This document shows, in pieces, positions 8,882 to 17,485 of a stretch of DNA of 64,000 nucleotides (position 1 is its first letter; each line of letters begins with the position of its first letter). Under the pieces are notes generated by a model. The model did no database searches and had not been told where the DNA came from. It worked only from the letters and a program-made list of their open reading frames with translations. Both the position numbers and the translations under genes were made by a program. Source of the DNA: Phycisphaerales bacterium (GTDB lineage: Bacteria; Planctomycetota; Phycisphaerae; Phycisphaerales; UBA1924); assembly GCA_020847535.1 (NCBI GenBank), contig JADLBU010000063.1, positions 1 through 64,000 on the forward strand, read 5' to 3'.

Positions 8882-9064
8882 ATGAACCAGAGCGACATCA
8901 GCGTTCGGCGTCTTGACGGGATCTACCTGGCTCAGAAGCTCTGCTACGGGCTGGTGCCGATCGTCGCCGGCGCCGACAAGTTCCTGAACCTCCTCACCGA
9001 CTGGAGCCGGTACCTGCCGGGGTACGCCACGAAGATCGTGCCCCTCGGGCCGCGGCAGTTATGA
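8882..9064 (+). pseudogene. DoxX-like membrane protein, 5' fragment truncated at an IS630 remnant
   Basis: The frame encodes 60 residues with LAQKLCYGLVPIVAGADKF and NLLTDWSRYL. This resembles the first transmembrane helix and loop of DoxX-like proteins, which normally have about 130-150 residues and four helices. The similarity ends near 9055-9064, exactly where transposase sequence begins, so the remaining three helices are lost. An alternative start is 8870. There is no strong ribosome site. Probably non-functional. Confidence 0.5.
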
Positions 9065-9516
9065 TGGTCGGTGGGCTGACGCCGGTGATCCCCGGCACGG
9101 GCCAGCGCTTCCGGTGCAACATGATCTCGATGGTGACCAACCGCGGGCACCTGGCGATCATGGTCTTCACCGCGCCGGTGATGCTCCGGTTCCTCAAGCG
9201 CCTGACGCGGCACGCGGGGCGGAAGGCCTTCCTCATCGTGGACGGGCACTCGGTGCACAAGTCGGCGAAGGTGCGGGAGTGGGTGCGCGACCACGCCGAG
9301 AAGATCGAGCTCTTCTTGCTGCCGTCGTACAGCCCGGACCTCAACCCCGACGAGTACCTGAACCAGGGCGTGAAGAGCAACGCGCTGGGCCGCCGCCGCC
9401 CGCGCGACCGTCGAGAGATGATGGCGGACGTGCGCGCCTACCTCCGCAGCACCCAACGCCAACCGCCGATCGTCCGAAGCTACTTCCGCGCCGACCCCGT
9501 CCGCTACGCCGCGTGA
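9061..9516 (+). pseudogene. IS630-family transposase, C-terminal part only
   Basis: 151 codons encode the DDE half of an IS630/Tc1-type transposase. TGQRFRCNMISMVTNRG leads into the catalytic FLIVDGHSVHKSAKV segment, then LFLLPSYSPDLNPDEYLNQ with the final acidic residue. Full-length relatives are about 340 residues, so the N-terminal helix-turn-helix and first catalytic Asp region are missing. The fragment starts where the DoxX-like gene breaks off. No inverted repeat pair or TA duplication was recognised. It marks an old insertion or recombination scar. Confidence 0.8.
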
Positions 9517-9783
9517 GGTTCAAGTGTCAAAACAACATCGCTCCCGGTAGTATGGCCGTTTGAGCGTGCGCCTGGGACGAGCATCGCCGCGTGCGTTCGG
9601 AGTCGGGCACGACTGGGCGTGGGTGTAACTCTGCATTCTGAATGGGCGGGTCGATTGCTGTGCAGTTCCGCGTCGGGGGTCGCGGGGGCTCACAGGTCGT
9701 GCGTGAGCACGTTTTGAAGGCGACCCTCATGCACATCGGGCGAGCAGCGCTGCGCGTGTTGCGTGGAGCCTCACGTGCGATGG

Positions 9784-10827
9784 TCATTTCGGCAAGAGGA
9801 TTACGATTCCCAATCGAATCCCCCACTCGGGTCCGCCTTCCGGCGAATCGGCGTAGTATCGGCCGCCGAGCTGAAACTGGAGGGGGAGTTTGCCGAGTTT
9901 GAATATCTGACCGCCGACCAGGTTCACAGGGATCGTCCAATCGCCTTCGTTCCAGTCGTATGTGCTCTCGGTATTGAGCGTCAGCGAGGTCGCCGAAGGC
10001 CAGGTGTAGGAAACGAAAGGCTGGAGGAAGGTCGAATTGATCTCTTCGTGGTCGCTCTCACCCGCGATCGACCAGACGTGGTTGGCCAGAACGCCGTAGG
10101 TCCAGCCGTGCTCTTGCCTGAGCGCGACCACCGTAGGTCCCATGCCCCACTGACGGGAGCCAAGGGAATCTTCGGTGGCGGTGGGCCAGTTGAAGACCGG
10201 GCCGGCGCCGATGATCCAGCCGTCGATAGGCTTGGCGGGGGCAAAGAAGAAGCTCTGGACGGTATCGCCGAGCCCGAACTCATCGTCGTCGCCGGGTCCG
10301 AACGACTCTCGATCAATAACGGGGACGATGGTGCGGGTGATCAGGTTCCATTCATCGGTGAGGTTGAAGGGGATGACCGGCTGGATATTGAGGCGCCACT
10401 GCCCCGCATCCTTGGGCCCGAAACCCTCATCGTAATTGAGCTGGAAGGGAATGCTGATCAGGTCCGCGATCGGGTTCGAGAGCTTTTTGGAGAGCTCGGC
10501 GGCATCGCCTCCCTCGGTTGGAGCGTGGCTATTCGAGGTTGGGGAAGCGAGCGGGGCCTTGGGGTCGGGCTGGAACGTAAGACCGTCGGAGGCCAGGGGC
10601 AGCACGTGGGCGATGCTGGAGAGCAGAATGTCCGAGCGTGCGTCGACGCTGTGCGTCGGTGGGCTGGGGATATGCACCACGGTAGCCGGTGTCGTCGAAA
10701 GCTGATGGTCGGGAGGGACCGCCGAGGATGGGGTCGCAGATACATGCAGAGCGCCCGCAACGAAAGCAAGCATGCAATGGGAGGCGGCGGCGTGGTGGTG
10801 CGGGGATTTTATCACGGCGTGCTCCAT
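9784..10827 (-). CDS. Outer-membrane beta-barrel protein (transporter-like, MetA/phenol-pathway porin type)
   Basis: A 347-residue protein with a signal-peptide-like N-terminus (residues 15-35) and a Pro/Ser/Thr-rich linker to about residue 100. Alternating hydrophobic strands typical of an outer-membrane barrel follow, for example WRLNIQPVIPFNLTDEWNL and GPVFNWPTATEDSLGS. The C-terminal strand GIRLGIVILLPK closes the barrel. The pattern matches proteins often annotated simply as transporter or MetA-pathway of phenol degradation. Substrate unknown. It follows the OprB-like porin on the same strand. Confidence 0.65.
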   Translation of the reverse strand: MEHAVIKSPHHHAAASHCMLAFVAGALHVSATPSSAVPPDHQLSTTPATVVHIPSPPTHSVDARSDILLSSIAHVLPLASDGLTFQPDPKAPLASPTSNSHAPTEGGDAAELSKKLSNPIADLISIPFQLNYDEGFGPKDAGQWRLNIQPVIPFNLTDEWNLITRTIVPVIDRESFGPGDDDEFGLGDTVQSFFFAPAKPIDGWIIGAGPVFNWPTATEDSLGSRQWGMGPTVVALRQEHGWTYGVLANHVWSIAGESDHEEINSTFLQPFVSYTWPSATSLTLNTESTYDWNEGDWTIPVNLVGGQIFKLGKLPLQFQLGGRYYADSPEGGPEWGIRLGIVILLPK

Positions 10828-10936
10828 GTGTTGGCGGGGTGGCGATCAATCGCGAGGAAATTGATGGGGCTCTATTTCCGAGCTGGGAACATGAGCGTCA
10901 TGCAGGTCATGCTGCAGAGTCCGGTGGGCTGGGCAT

Positions 10937-12331
10937 TCAGAAGCGAAGATCCAATCGCAGGCCCACGACCGTGGATGGTTCGATGTTGGAGAAGCCGCCA
11001 TCGATCCACTGGATGTCGAACGTCAGGCCCGCGGCGGGGGTGAGGGCGATGTTGTAGAACGCCTCGATGCCGCAGGTGGAATCTTCGAGCCCGATGATCG
11101 ACGAAACGCGGAGGTTCTGAACCTCGGAGTAAAAGTAACCCACGCCGAAGGTGTCGCCTTCGCGGCCGGGGATGAGGCCGCGACCGCCCAGGCCGAGGCT
11201 CGCGGCCCACTCCACGGGATTGACATCCTGGTCGGCGAAGCCGAAGCGTCCGAAGAGGCCCAGGCCGCGGTGATCGGCCTTGCCGTTTGCAAGGTCGATC
11301 TTGCCATCCTCTCCCGCCTTGATGTCGGGGGCGTAGAGGTATTGCCAGGCGCTGGTGTACACGCACCAGGCGTCATCCTCCTTCGAGGGCGACAGGCCCT
11401 GGCCTGGGGTGAAGATGAGCCGGCCCCCCAGCTGCGCGAAATCCCCGGCGAACGAGTAGATGCCGCCGACATTGAACCCGCCGGGGAGCCTGCCCAGGCG
11501 GTACTGGACATCGACCTCTGCCGACCAGTTCCATCCATCCTCGACGTGGTCAAAGCCGCTGGTGGTGGATGAATCGGCCGTGTTGATGAAGGAACTGGTG
11601 AACATGACGTGCTTCGTCGGCGCCCAGAACAGCGCGCCGCCCAGCGAGCTGTAGGGGATCGCCCGCGCGGCGACCGCGTTGAAGACGAAGTTGGCGTTCA
11701 TGAATTGCGAACGGCCGCGTCCGCCGGCGAACTCGTTGGGATCCCCATCCAGCGTCTGGAACTTGCCGATCGCCAGACCGAAGGTCTCGGAAAGGAATTG
11801 TGTGTAGGTCAATTCGGTGATGGTGAAGGGGATGCCCTGGTTGATGCTCGATGCGAATGGGAAGAAGCCATCGGTGTTCACAGGCAGGAGGCCGGCTGAA
11901 TCGTCGTTGACGGTCTCGCCGTATCGAGACTCGGCGCGGACCTTCACGATGGCGCCCTGCATGACACCCATGCGATGCAGATCTGCGACCAGGATGTAGT
12001 CCAGCGAGCCGCCGTAGTCCCAGTCGCGGCGCTTGCCGCCATTAACGACACCCTGGGCGGTTTGGGTCCAATCGACCTCGAAGGTCAGGCCCTTGTTGGC
12101 GAGCTTCGCGCGCTCCCCACCGAACTCGCCGAAGAGGTACGGGCGATCTTTCCAAGTACCGGCGTAATCGGGAATCGGGACAAGGCCCTCGGGCTGGGCT
12201 GGCGCTGCGGTCGGCGGTGGTGTCGCGGCCGGAGGCTCCGCGGGCGCATCCTGCGCATTCGCATGTCCGGTGGAGAGCATGATCGCGGCGGTGATCGCGA
12301 ATCGAAACTTGGTTCGAGCGGTGGTGGGCAT
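10937..12331 (-). CDS. Carbohydrate-selective porin, OprB family
   Basis: A 464-residue outer-membrane protein. The ATG at 12331 gives a clean signal peptide (TKFRFAITAAIMLSTG, cleavage predicted after AHANA-type residues before QD). A Pro/Ala-rich linker follows, then the OprB barrel with VDWTQTAQGVVNGG, LDYILVADLHRMG and a terminal GLRLDLRF strand. OprB proteins let sugars cross the outer membrane. The frame stays open 162 bases further upstream without a signal sequence there, so the inner ATG was chosen; its ribosome site is weak. The second barrel gene lies 109 bases downstream. Confidence 0.82.
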   Translation of the reverse strand: MPTTARTKFRFAITAAIMLSTGHANAQDAPAEPPAATPPPTAAPAQPEGLVPIPDYAGTWKDRPYLFGEFGGERAKLANKGLTFEVDWTQTAQGVVNGGKRRDWDYGGSLDYILVADLHRMGVMQGAIVKVRAESRYGETVNDDSAGLLPVNTDGFFPFASSINQGIPFTITELTYTQFLSETFGLAIGKFQTLDGDPNEFAGGRGRSQFMNANFVFNAVAARAIPYSSLGGALFWAPTKHVMFTSSFINTADSSTTSGFDHVEDGWNWSAEVDVQYRLGRLPGGFNVGGIYSFAGDFAQLGGRLIFTPGQGLSPSKEDDAWCVYTSAWQYLYAPDIKAGEDGKIDLANGKADHRGLGLFGRFGFADQDVNPVEWAASLGLGGRGLIPGREGDTFGVGYFYSEVQNLRVSSIIGLEDSTCGIEAFYNIALTPAAGLTFDIQWIDGGFSNIEPSTVVGLRLDLRF

Positions 12332-12562
12332 GTGGAGTTTCGCCTTGGCGCGAAAGAGCAATCGGACAACGGTGTGGGAGAACGACACTCGGGCGCATTC
12401 ACACTCAAGCTTCTGTGCCAGAAACACTTGCCACGGCTCGAGAAGGTGACATGCCGCCCGCCAACGGGGCCATTGTGCCGTCGCGGGGAGCAATCTGCAA
12501 GTGCTTCCCCGGGCAGCGCCCGACGCCCCACAGCGGCGAAAAGGCCGGAATGGCAGCCCGGA

Positions 12563-13603
12563 CTATGGCAGGGCCTGCAGGCGATCGACGCGGGTTGCGG
12601 CGGAGGGATGGGTGCGGAAGTGCTTGCGGACCTCGTTGGCGATCGTCTTGGAAACCTGTCCCTGCCGCTGATCGAGGGTGTCGTTGTGGCCGCTTCGGTC
12701 TGAGTAGTTTTTGAGACCGATGACGAAGGCGAGCCGCTCGGGTTTGGTGCGGCCGATTGCCGCCATGGAGCGGTAGGCCCATTCATCGCAGTCGAATTCT
12801 TCATCCTCGCCGTAGCCGACGGCGAGCAGGCCGAAGAGCTGGCTTGAGAGTGCGCCAGCGAGATCGCCGGCCTGCTCGGCAGCGCGGACGGCGGGCATCA
12901 TGCGCTTAGCGAGCTGTTCGAGCTCGACGTGGGCGATCTCGTGTCCGATGACGCCCTGGATCGCGGCATCTGTCTTGAGTTCATCGATGAGTCCCTTGTA
13001 GATGAGTATGTGCCCGCCGGGCATGGTCATGGCATTGACGATGGGCTCATCGATGATGTCGATGGTCCAGGGGCGGTTGGCGCTGCGCTGGGTCGCGGCG
13101 AGCATGGGCTTGGCGAGCGTCCAGAGGCGGGTGTGCAGGGTGGGATCGTTCAGGACCTTGAGTTGAGGTCGCATCTGCCCGTAGTACTGCTCCCCGATCG
13201 CCCATTCTTCATCCGCGGAAAGGCCGATGAACTCGTGGGCGACATCGACTCCGACCTTGGAAGCGCCCTGGATGAGTTCCGTGCCCTTGCTGATCGCTGC
13301 GTTGGGATCGACGTTGTTGAGCAGGTCGGTGAGCGGGTTGCCGGATCCGCCGGACGCTGGCGGTGTTGGCTGTCCGCCGGGCGTACCGGTCTTGGAACCG
13401 CCGGTGATCCCCTGGATGGTCTGCTGAACGGCGTTGACGGCGTTGTTGACCTGCTGGGCTGGGGTCGCGAAGAACTTCTGGTAGGCGATGTATCCGCCGA
13501 CGCCGACGACGGCGAGCATGAGGACGGTGAGGGCGGGGCTCCCGCCGCTGTTTGGCGCGGCGGGAGCGGTGCCTTGGTTATTGCCGGCGGGCGCCTGTGT
13601 CAT
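12563..13603 (-). CDS. M48-family metallopeptidase with N-terminal membrane anchor
   Basis: A 346-residue zinc peptidase. A single hydrophobic helix (about residues 24-42, ALTVLMLAVVGVGGYIAY) follows a Pro/Gly/Asn-rich start. The catalytic HExxH is at H221-E222-H225 (VIGHEIAHVELEQ). A third-ligand candidate is E269 in the EFDCD segment, in the position of the usual ExxAD. MPGGHILIYKGLID just before the zinc site is typical of BepA/Oma1-like M48 proteins, which work in outer-membrane quality control. It heads the LpoB-like and COG3014-like lipoprotein genes' downstream side on the same strand. Confidence 0.85.
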   Translation of the reverse strand: MTQAPAGNNQGTAPAAPNSGGSPALTVLMLAVVGVGGYIAYQKFFATPAQQVNNAVNAVQQTIQGITGGSKTGTPGGQPTPPASGGSGNPLTDLLNNVDPNAAISKGTELIQGASKVGVDVAHEFIGLSADEEWAIGEQYYGQMRPQLKVLNDPTLHTRLWTLAKPMLAATQRSANRPWTIDIIDEPIVNAMTMPGGHILIYKGLIDELKTDAAIQGVIGHEIAHVELEQLAKRMMPAVRAAEQAGDLAGALSSQLFGLLAVGYGEDEEFDCDEWAYRSMAAIGRTKPERLAFVIGLKNYSDRSGHNDTLDQRQGQVSKTIANEVRKHFRTHPSAATRVDRLQALP

Positions 13604-13672
13604 GATCGGCTACTCCGGGGTTGGTCGGCGCGACCGGAGATGGTACCTGTCGCATGCGGCGGAGGAGGTCGG

Positions 13673-14257
13673 CTACCTGCCGTAGCGGCCCTTCTCGGAG
13701 GCCTGGTTGCCGAGGCGGACCGGTGCGGTGCGTACCCAGCGATCCAGGGATGTCTCGACCTCGGTGAGCTGGAGCGAGAACTGGTAGCCGGCATCGGTGG
13801 CGCTGGTGCGCTTGCTGACGATGTTCCCGCGGAGGATGAAATCGACGCCGCGCTCGCGCATCTTGTTCTGCACGAAGCCCGGATCCCGACGCTCATCGTC
13901 GGTGAGAACAGTGGTGCCGAACAGGCGGGCGTCATCCTCAGCGCGGAACTCGGCCTTGCCGGAGTTGACCAGCGTCTCCCGCAGCTGCTCGGTGAGAAGC
14001 TCTTCTTCGATGTAGTCGTCGGACTTGTTCTTGATCTTGAAGATCGCGACCACGGGCTCCCGGCCCTTCTCCTGGCGGAACTTGTCGAGCCAGGGACGGG
14101 CCATCATGTCGTCGGCCATCTCCTGGCTGACCCTCTCGAAGTCGTTGAAGTCGGTGTAGGAGACCGCCGAGCCCTTGTTGCTGCTTGAGCAGGCGCCCAG
14201 CACCAGGGCCAGGGATGTGATGGTCGCGGCGGCAAGCGTGGAGGCGAAGCGGCGCAT
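13673..14257 (-). CDS. LpoB-like lipoprotein (penicillin-binding protein activator family)
   Basis: A 194-residue lipoprotein: signal segment ITSLALVLGAC with the lipobox cysteine at about residue 23. The body has VVAIFKIKNKSDDYIEEELL, FRAEDDARLFG and GVDFILRGNIVSKR, in the order seen in LpoB, which activates PBP1b in enterobacteria. LpoB neighbours commonly include a large COG3014-type lipoprotein, as here immediately upstream. Transferring the PBP1b role is risky, because many planctomycetes have reduced or atypical peptidoglycan machinery. Confidence 0.72.
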   Translation of the reverse strand: MRRFASTLAAATITSLALVLGACSSSNKGSAVSYTDFNDFERVSQEMADDMMARPWLDKFRQEKGREPVVAIFKIKNKSDDYIEEELLTEQLRETLVNSGKAEFRAEDDARLFGTTVLTDDERRDPGFVQNKMRERGVDFILRGNIVSKRTSATDAGYQFSLQLTEVETSLDRWVRTAPVRLGNQASEKGRYGR

Positions 14258-14329
14258 TTGAAGTTCCTTTCTTTGTGTCGGGCCGGCGAGTTCGGGCTCC
14301 GGCGGATTGGTGCGGCGTGGTCTGAGGTG

Positions 14330-15730
14330 CTACTGCGGGCAGCGGGCGATCAGGGTGGTGAGGCCCGAGTTGGCGACGTTGACCTTCTGCCAGGCGACCT
14401 CGTGGGTCGATCCGTTGCCCTGATAGACGACCTTGAGGTCATGCTCTCCGGGGGGGAGCTTGAGCACCTTGACGCGGGCCTGGCCGGGGATGGTCACCCA
14501 GGAGCGCAGGTCGGCGTTCTCGGTGGCGACGATGTAGAGGAGGCCCGCGGCAGCGACGGCGGCGGTCCATCCATCGCTCTCGGTGGACTGCTGGACCCCA
14601 ATGGCAGTAACAGTGACGATGGCGGCCTTGGCGGCGATCCGCAGGAGGGTGCGGTAGTAGATGGTGTCCTCGTTGCGCTTGAAGTTCTCGGCGGCGACCG
14701 CGGACATGTCCTCGACGAGGTCCAGTGCCTGGCGCGTGCCGTCAGCGAAGACGAGTTCTGCGCTGGTGATGGGCGATTCGATGCGGCGGCACTTGGGGAA
14801 GGGGATGCTGTAGGTGGAGTCGATGATGGGCAGGTCGATGTCCTGGCTGTAGAGCTCGGGCGCACGGCCGGAGAAGGCGACGATCATCACGTTGCCATCC
14901 TGAGGCTGCATGGTCGAGAGGTGGGCGAAGTGGTCGGCCTGGACATTGCCGATCGCCGGGCCGTACCGCTGGATGGTGTCCATCAGCCTGCGGCATGCGA
15001 ACTGCTGGGCATCGGGTTCACCGTGATGCATGTAAGTGACTGCCGAGACGAAGCAGCCCAGGGGCGAATCGACGAACTCGCCCGTGCCGTTGAGGTGCAC
15101 TTCCGTGTTGCTGGATGCCTTGGCGACCAGTTCCTTGTCGGTGCCGCTCTTGACGCTGGAGAGGAACTTGTCGTGCAGCGCGCGGAGGTTCTGCTGCTTG
15201 TCCATCTGGCGGCGGCACTCGACCGCAGCGCCGTTCTCGATCTTGCCCATCTGGAGGTGGGAGAGGGCCTTGAAGGTGTTGACGTAGAGATCTTCGGAAG
15301 GCTTGGCGAGGTAGGTGGTCGAGGCATCGTTGACGACCCACTGGACGAAGACATCCCCGGCGGACTTGTCGTAGTTCCAGGCGCAAAGCTCCTCGGCCTT
15401 GTTGAGGGCGTCGAGGGCGGCCTGCGGGCTGTCGGCGGCGAGCGATGTGGTGCCGCGCTCCAGCTCGAGCAGGAGCGTGTTGTTGGAGCCATAGGCCGAT
15501 TCGGTCTCGGGCGCGAAGGCCACATCTCGGGCCTCGCCGTACCTGCCCTCTGAGCAAAGGACAGCCATCTGGTTCTGCTTGGCTCGGTAGCCGCCGCCGC
15601 AGCCGCCAAGTGCGATGCCGATCGCGGCCGAGGCGAGCGTGCAAACGAAAAGGCGAGACGGAAGAAAATGATTGGCCGCGGAGGCGGTCAGCGCGGTGCT
15701 GACGGCCGTGTTGTGCTTGCGTGATCTCAT
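14330..15730 (-). CDS. Large lipoprotein, COG3014-like, partner of the LpoB-like gene
   Basis: A 466-residue secreted lipoprotein. The ATG at 15730 has AGGGGG six bases upstream. The signal segment ends in IGIALGGC with a lipid-attachment cysteine. The N-terminal half is helical and TPR-like (ALDALNKAEELCAWNYDK, LKALSHLQMGKIENGAA-type text). The C-terminal part ends in QARVKVLKLPPGEHDLKV, a beta-sandwich-like strand set. The order and gene pairing fit COG3014 proteins found beside LpoB. Molecular function is unknown. Confidence 0.6.
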   Translation of the reverse strand: MRSRKHNTAVSTALTASAANHFLPSRLFVCTLASAAIGIALGGCGGGYRAKQNQMAVLCSEGRYGEARDVAFAPETESAYGSNNTLLLELERGTTSLAADSPQAALDALNKAEELCAWNYDKSAGDVFVQWVVNDASTTYLAKPSEDLYVNTFKALSHLQMGKIENGAAVECRRQMDKQQNLRALHDKFLSSVKSGTDKELVAKASSNTEVHLNGTGEFVDSPLGCFVSAVTYMHHGEPDAQQFACRRLMDTIQRYGPAIGNVQADHFAHLSTMQPQDGNVMIVAFSGRAPELYSQDIDLPIIDSTYSIPFPKCRRIESPITSAELVFADGTRQALDLVEDMSAVAAENFKRNEDTIYYRTLLRIAAKAAIVTVTAIGVQQSTESDGWTAAVAAAGLLYIVATENADLRSWVTIPGQARVKVLKLPPGEHDLKVVYQGNGSTHEVAWQKVNVANSGLTTLIARCPQ

Positions 15731-15816
15731 TGAAAACCCCCTGAAGGCGCCGTGATGGAACCTTGCGGCTGGTTGTCGCCGCTCCGCGAGTCGAGTTGCG
15801 GCCAATACCGCCGGTC

Positions 15817-15846
15817 ACGATAGAGTCTTGCCGAGGGCGGTGTCAA
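15817..15846 (-). promoter_or_regulatory. Sigma70-type promoter for the COG3014-like/LpoB-like genes
   Basis: On the minus strand a perfect TTGACA (15841-15846) is followed after 18 bases by TATCGT (15817-15822). The predicted start is about 80 bases upstream of the ATG at 15730. In this GC-rich stretch a perfect -35 is unlikely to be chance, but it was identified by eye only. Confidence 0.5.
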
Positions 15847-15964
15847 GCCGTCCGCAACTCACCCGGATCGATGCCGATCATCTACACTGTATGGATTACC
15901 GAGGGATCGCCCTCACGATCCGGCTGGTTGCCGGCCGGAACACCGGCCGATGCGGAGAACCGAC

Positions 15965-16354
15965 ATGGCACGACTCGTTTGGCGGGCATCGGCGCTTGGC
16001 TTCCTTTCCTTGCTGTCGTTGGCGGGGTGGGGGTGCTCTTCGGCGTACATGGTGGATGTGCGGAACGATTCGGGCCGGCCGATCTATGCGACCCTGATGA
16101 AGACCGGGAACGCCGAGTTCGACGACCGGACCTTGGCGGTTCCGCTGAGCGAGGTGCGGCTTGGTCCGGGGGATCGCGGCGCTGTGAGCGCGCCGACGGT
16201 GCCGCAGGACATGACCGTGTTCATCCAGGCGGACACCAATGGCAACCCAGGGGCTCCGCCGCGGATGAAGGTGTTCCCGGGCAAGACGGTCGTCAAGGTG
16301 CGGTCGGCGGGGGATCAGCACAACTCGCCGCTCGTGGTGGAAGAGATCCGATAG
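15965..16354 (+). CDS. Small lipoprotein of unknown function, first gene of the coupling-ATPase cluster
   Basis: 129 residues. The ATG at 15965 is preceded by GGAGA at six bases. A signal segment (ALGFLSLLSLAGWGC) carries a lipobox-like cysteine at about residue 24. The mature part is beta-rich (YMVDVRNDSGRPIYATLM, PGKTVVKVRSAG) and resembles a small Ig-like or TolB-N-like sandwich, but no family is recognised. It is 40 bases from the next gene and begins a run of plus-strand genes reaching 24.8 kb. It may be the outer-membrane or periplasmic component of that cluster. Confidence 0.65.
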   Translation: MARLVWRASALGFLSLLSLAGWGCSSAYMVDVRNDSGRPIYATLMKTGNAEFDDRTLAVPLSEVRLGPGDRGAVSAPTVPQDMTVFIQADTNGNPGAPPRMKVFPGKTVVKVRSAGDQHNSPLVVEEIR

Positions 16355-16394
16355 TCCCATCCGATGGTACTTGTTGAGTGAGGGGGCCTGGCTC

Positions 16395-17282
16395 GTGAAT
16401 CCAACACCCGAATCACAGCGCAGCGCGGGCGGGCCTGCGCCGCAGCGCGCGGTCGAGGTCGAGCGCATCGCGCCGCGATCTGCGCCGGTCGAGCCGGAGC
16501 GGATCGCACCCAAGCCGCCGTCGTCTCGTGATGAGAGGCAGACGGCCGAATCAGGCGGCACTCGAAGTGCTCTTGATGATGGCAGCGCCAAACGCACGGG
16601 GCGGTGGATGCTCGGCGGTGTCGCGGCGGTCATCGCGGCGGTCGGATTCTTCGCGATGCGGGGGCCGGTGCCTCTCGAAGATGGACCGCATATCCCCAAC
16701 TACGACAAGGTTCAACAGGTGACCAACGCCGGTCCCTTGCCGGATGGCCGGCAGGGGATCATGAAGGTTGATGGCGCGCAGACGACGATGGTGGGGCAGA
16801 TCGGGTTGTCAGCGCGGGATGCCGACCTGGCGACCACGGCGGCGGTGAAGGCTGCGATCCAGGCCAATCCGGGTGATCTGACGGCGGCGAACCAGGCGCT
16901 CCAGCACGCCCAGCAGATCCCGGAGATGAAGCCGGGAGGGCCAGCGCCGATCGAGCCGACGATCAGCTCGGGGATGGCGGCGGAGATCGCATCGGGCAGC
17001 ACCGAGTTCTTCCATATCTACCTCTACGACAACTGTGCGGAGGATGGAGACATCGTGAAGATCCGTATCAACGGTGCGGACTTTGCGATGGTGCCGATCA
17101 CGCATGGCGGGGCGACGCTCTCGGTGCCCAAGGCGGCGGGACAGTCGTTCAACGTGGCGCTGGTGGGGGTGAGCGATGGCGGCGGTGGGATTACGGTCGC
17201 GTGCCGTACGAGCGATGGAACGTTCTTCATGCGTGCGATGGGTGTCGGGGAGGAGCAGACGCTGACAATTGTCGGTCCGTAG
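16395..17282 (+). CDS. Bitopic membrane protein with periplasmic beta domain, unknown function
   Basis: 295 residues from the GTG at 16395, with GAGGGGG nine bases upstream; the frame is also open from a TTG at 16371. Residues 1-70 are hydrophilic and Pro/Arg/Glu-rich. A single transmembrane helix follows (WMLGGVAAVIAAVGFFAM, about residues 70-88), then a helical middle. The C-terminal domain of about 85 residues (FFHIYLYDNCAEDGDIVKI, VALVGVSDGGGGITVACR) is compact, with two cysteines, and probably lies across the membrane from the N-terminus. The N-in/C-out layout resembles secretion-system scaffold proteins, but no family is recognised. Confidence 0.65.
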   Translation: MNPTPESQRSAGGPAPQRAVEVERIAPRSAPVEPERIAPKPPSSRDERQTAESGGTRSALDDGSAKRTGRWMLGGVAAVIAAVGFFAMRGPVPLEDGPHIPNYDKVQQVTNAGPLPDGRQGIMKVDGAQTTMVGQIGLSARDADLATTAAVKAAIQANPGDLTAANQALQHAQQIPEMKPGGPAPIEPTISSGMAAEIASGSTEFFHIYLYDNCAEDGDIVKIRINGADFAMVPITHGGATLSVPKAAGQSFNVALVGVSDGGGGITVACRTSDGTFFMRAMGVGEEQTLTIVGP

Positions 17283-17312
17283 CCGTTCGGTGAGTCGAGG
17301 AGTGCTTCGCGG

Positions 17313-17459
17313 ATGATTGCAAGGCGTATCCAGGAACTGTGGGGGGCATCGAGCTTCTTTCGCGGGGCGATCCTGCTCGCGGGGTTGTGCTTTCTTGTGT
17401 TGCTGGCGAGCCATGGTGGGGGTGGGGGAGGCGGGGGATCTCCCGGAACACCTCCGTGA
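17313..17459 (+). CDS. 48-residue membrane peptide with Gly-rich tail
   Basis: A short gene with AGGAG ten bases before its ATG. It encodes a basic N-terminus (MIARRIQELWG), one hydrophobic helix (GAILLAGLCFLVLLA), then a run of eight glycines and SPGTPP. It fits between its neighbours without overlap (30 and 26 bases) and has the same strand and codon style. A single-helix peptide of this size may be a small subunit of the membrane complex. No family is recognised. Confidence 0.5.
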   Translation: MIARRIQELWGASSFFRGAILLAGLCFLVLLASHGGGGGGGGSPGTPP

Positions 17460-17485
17460 GACGCATCAGGAGCAAGTGATCGCCC

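Noticed and set aside
15883-15888. TACACT as -10 for the first cluster gene
   Set aside because: No reasonable -35 element at the right distance.
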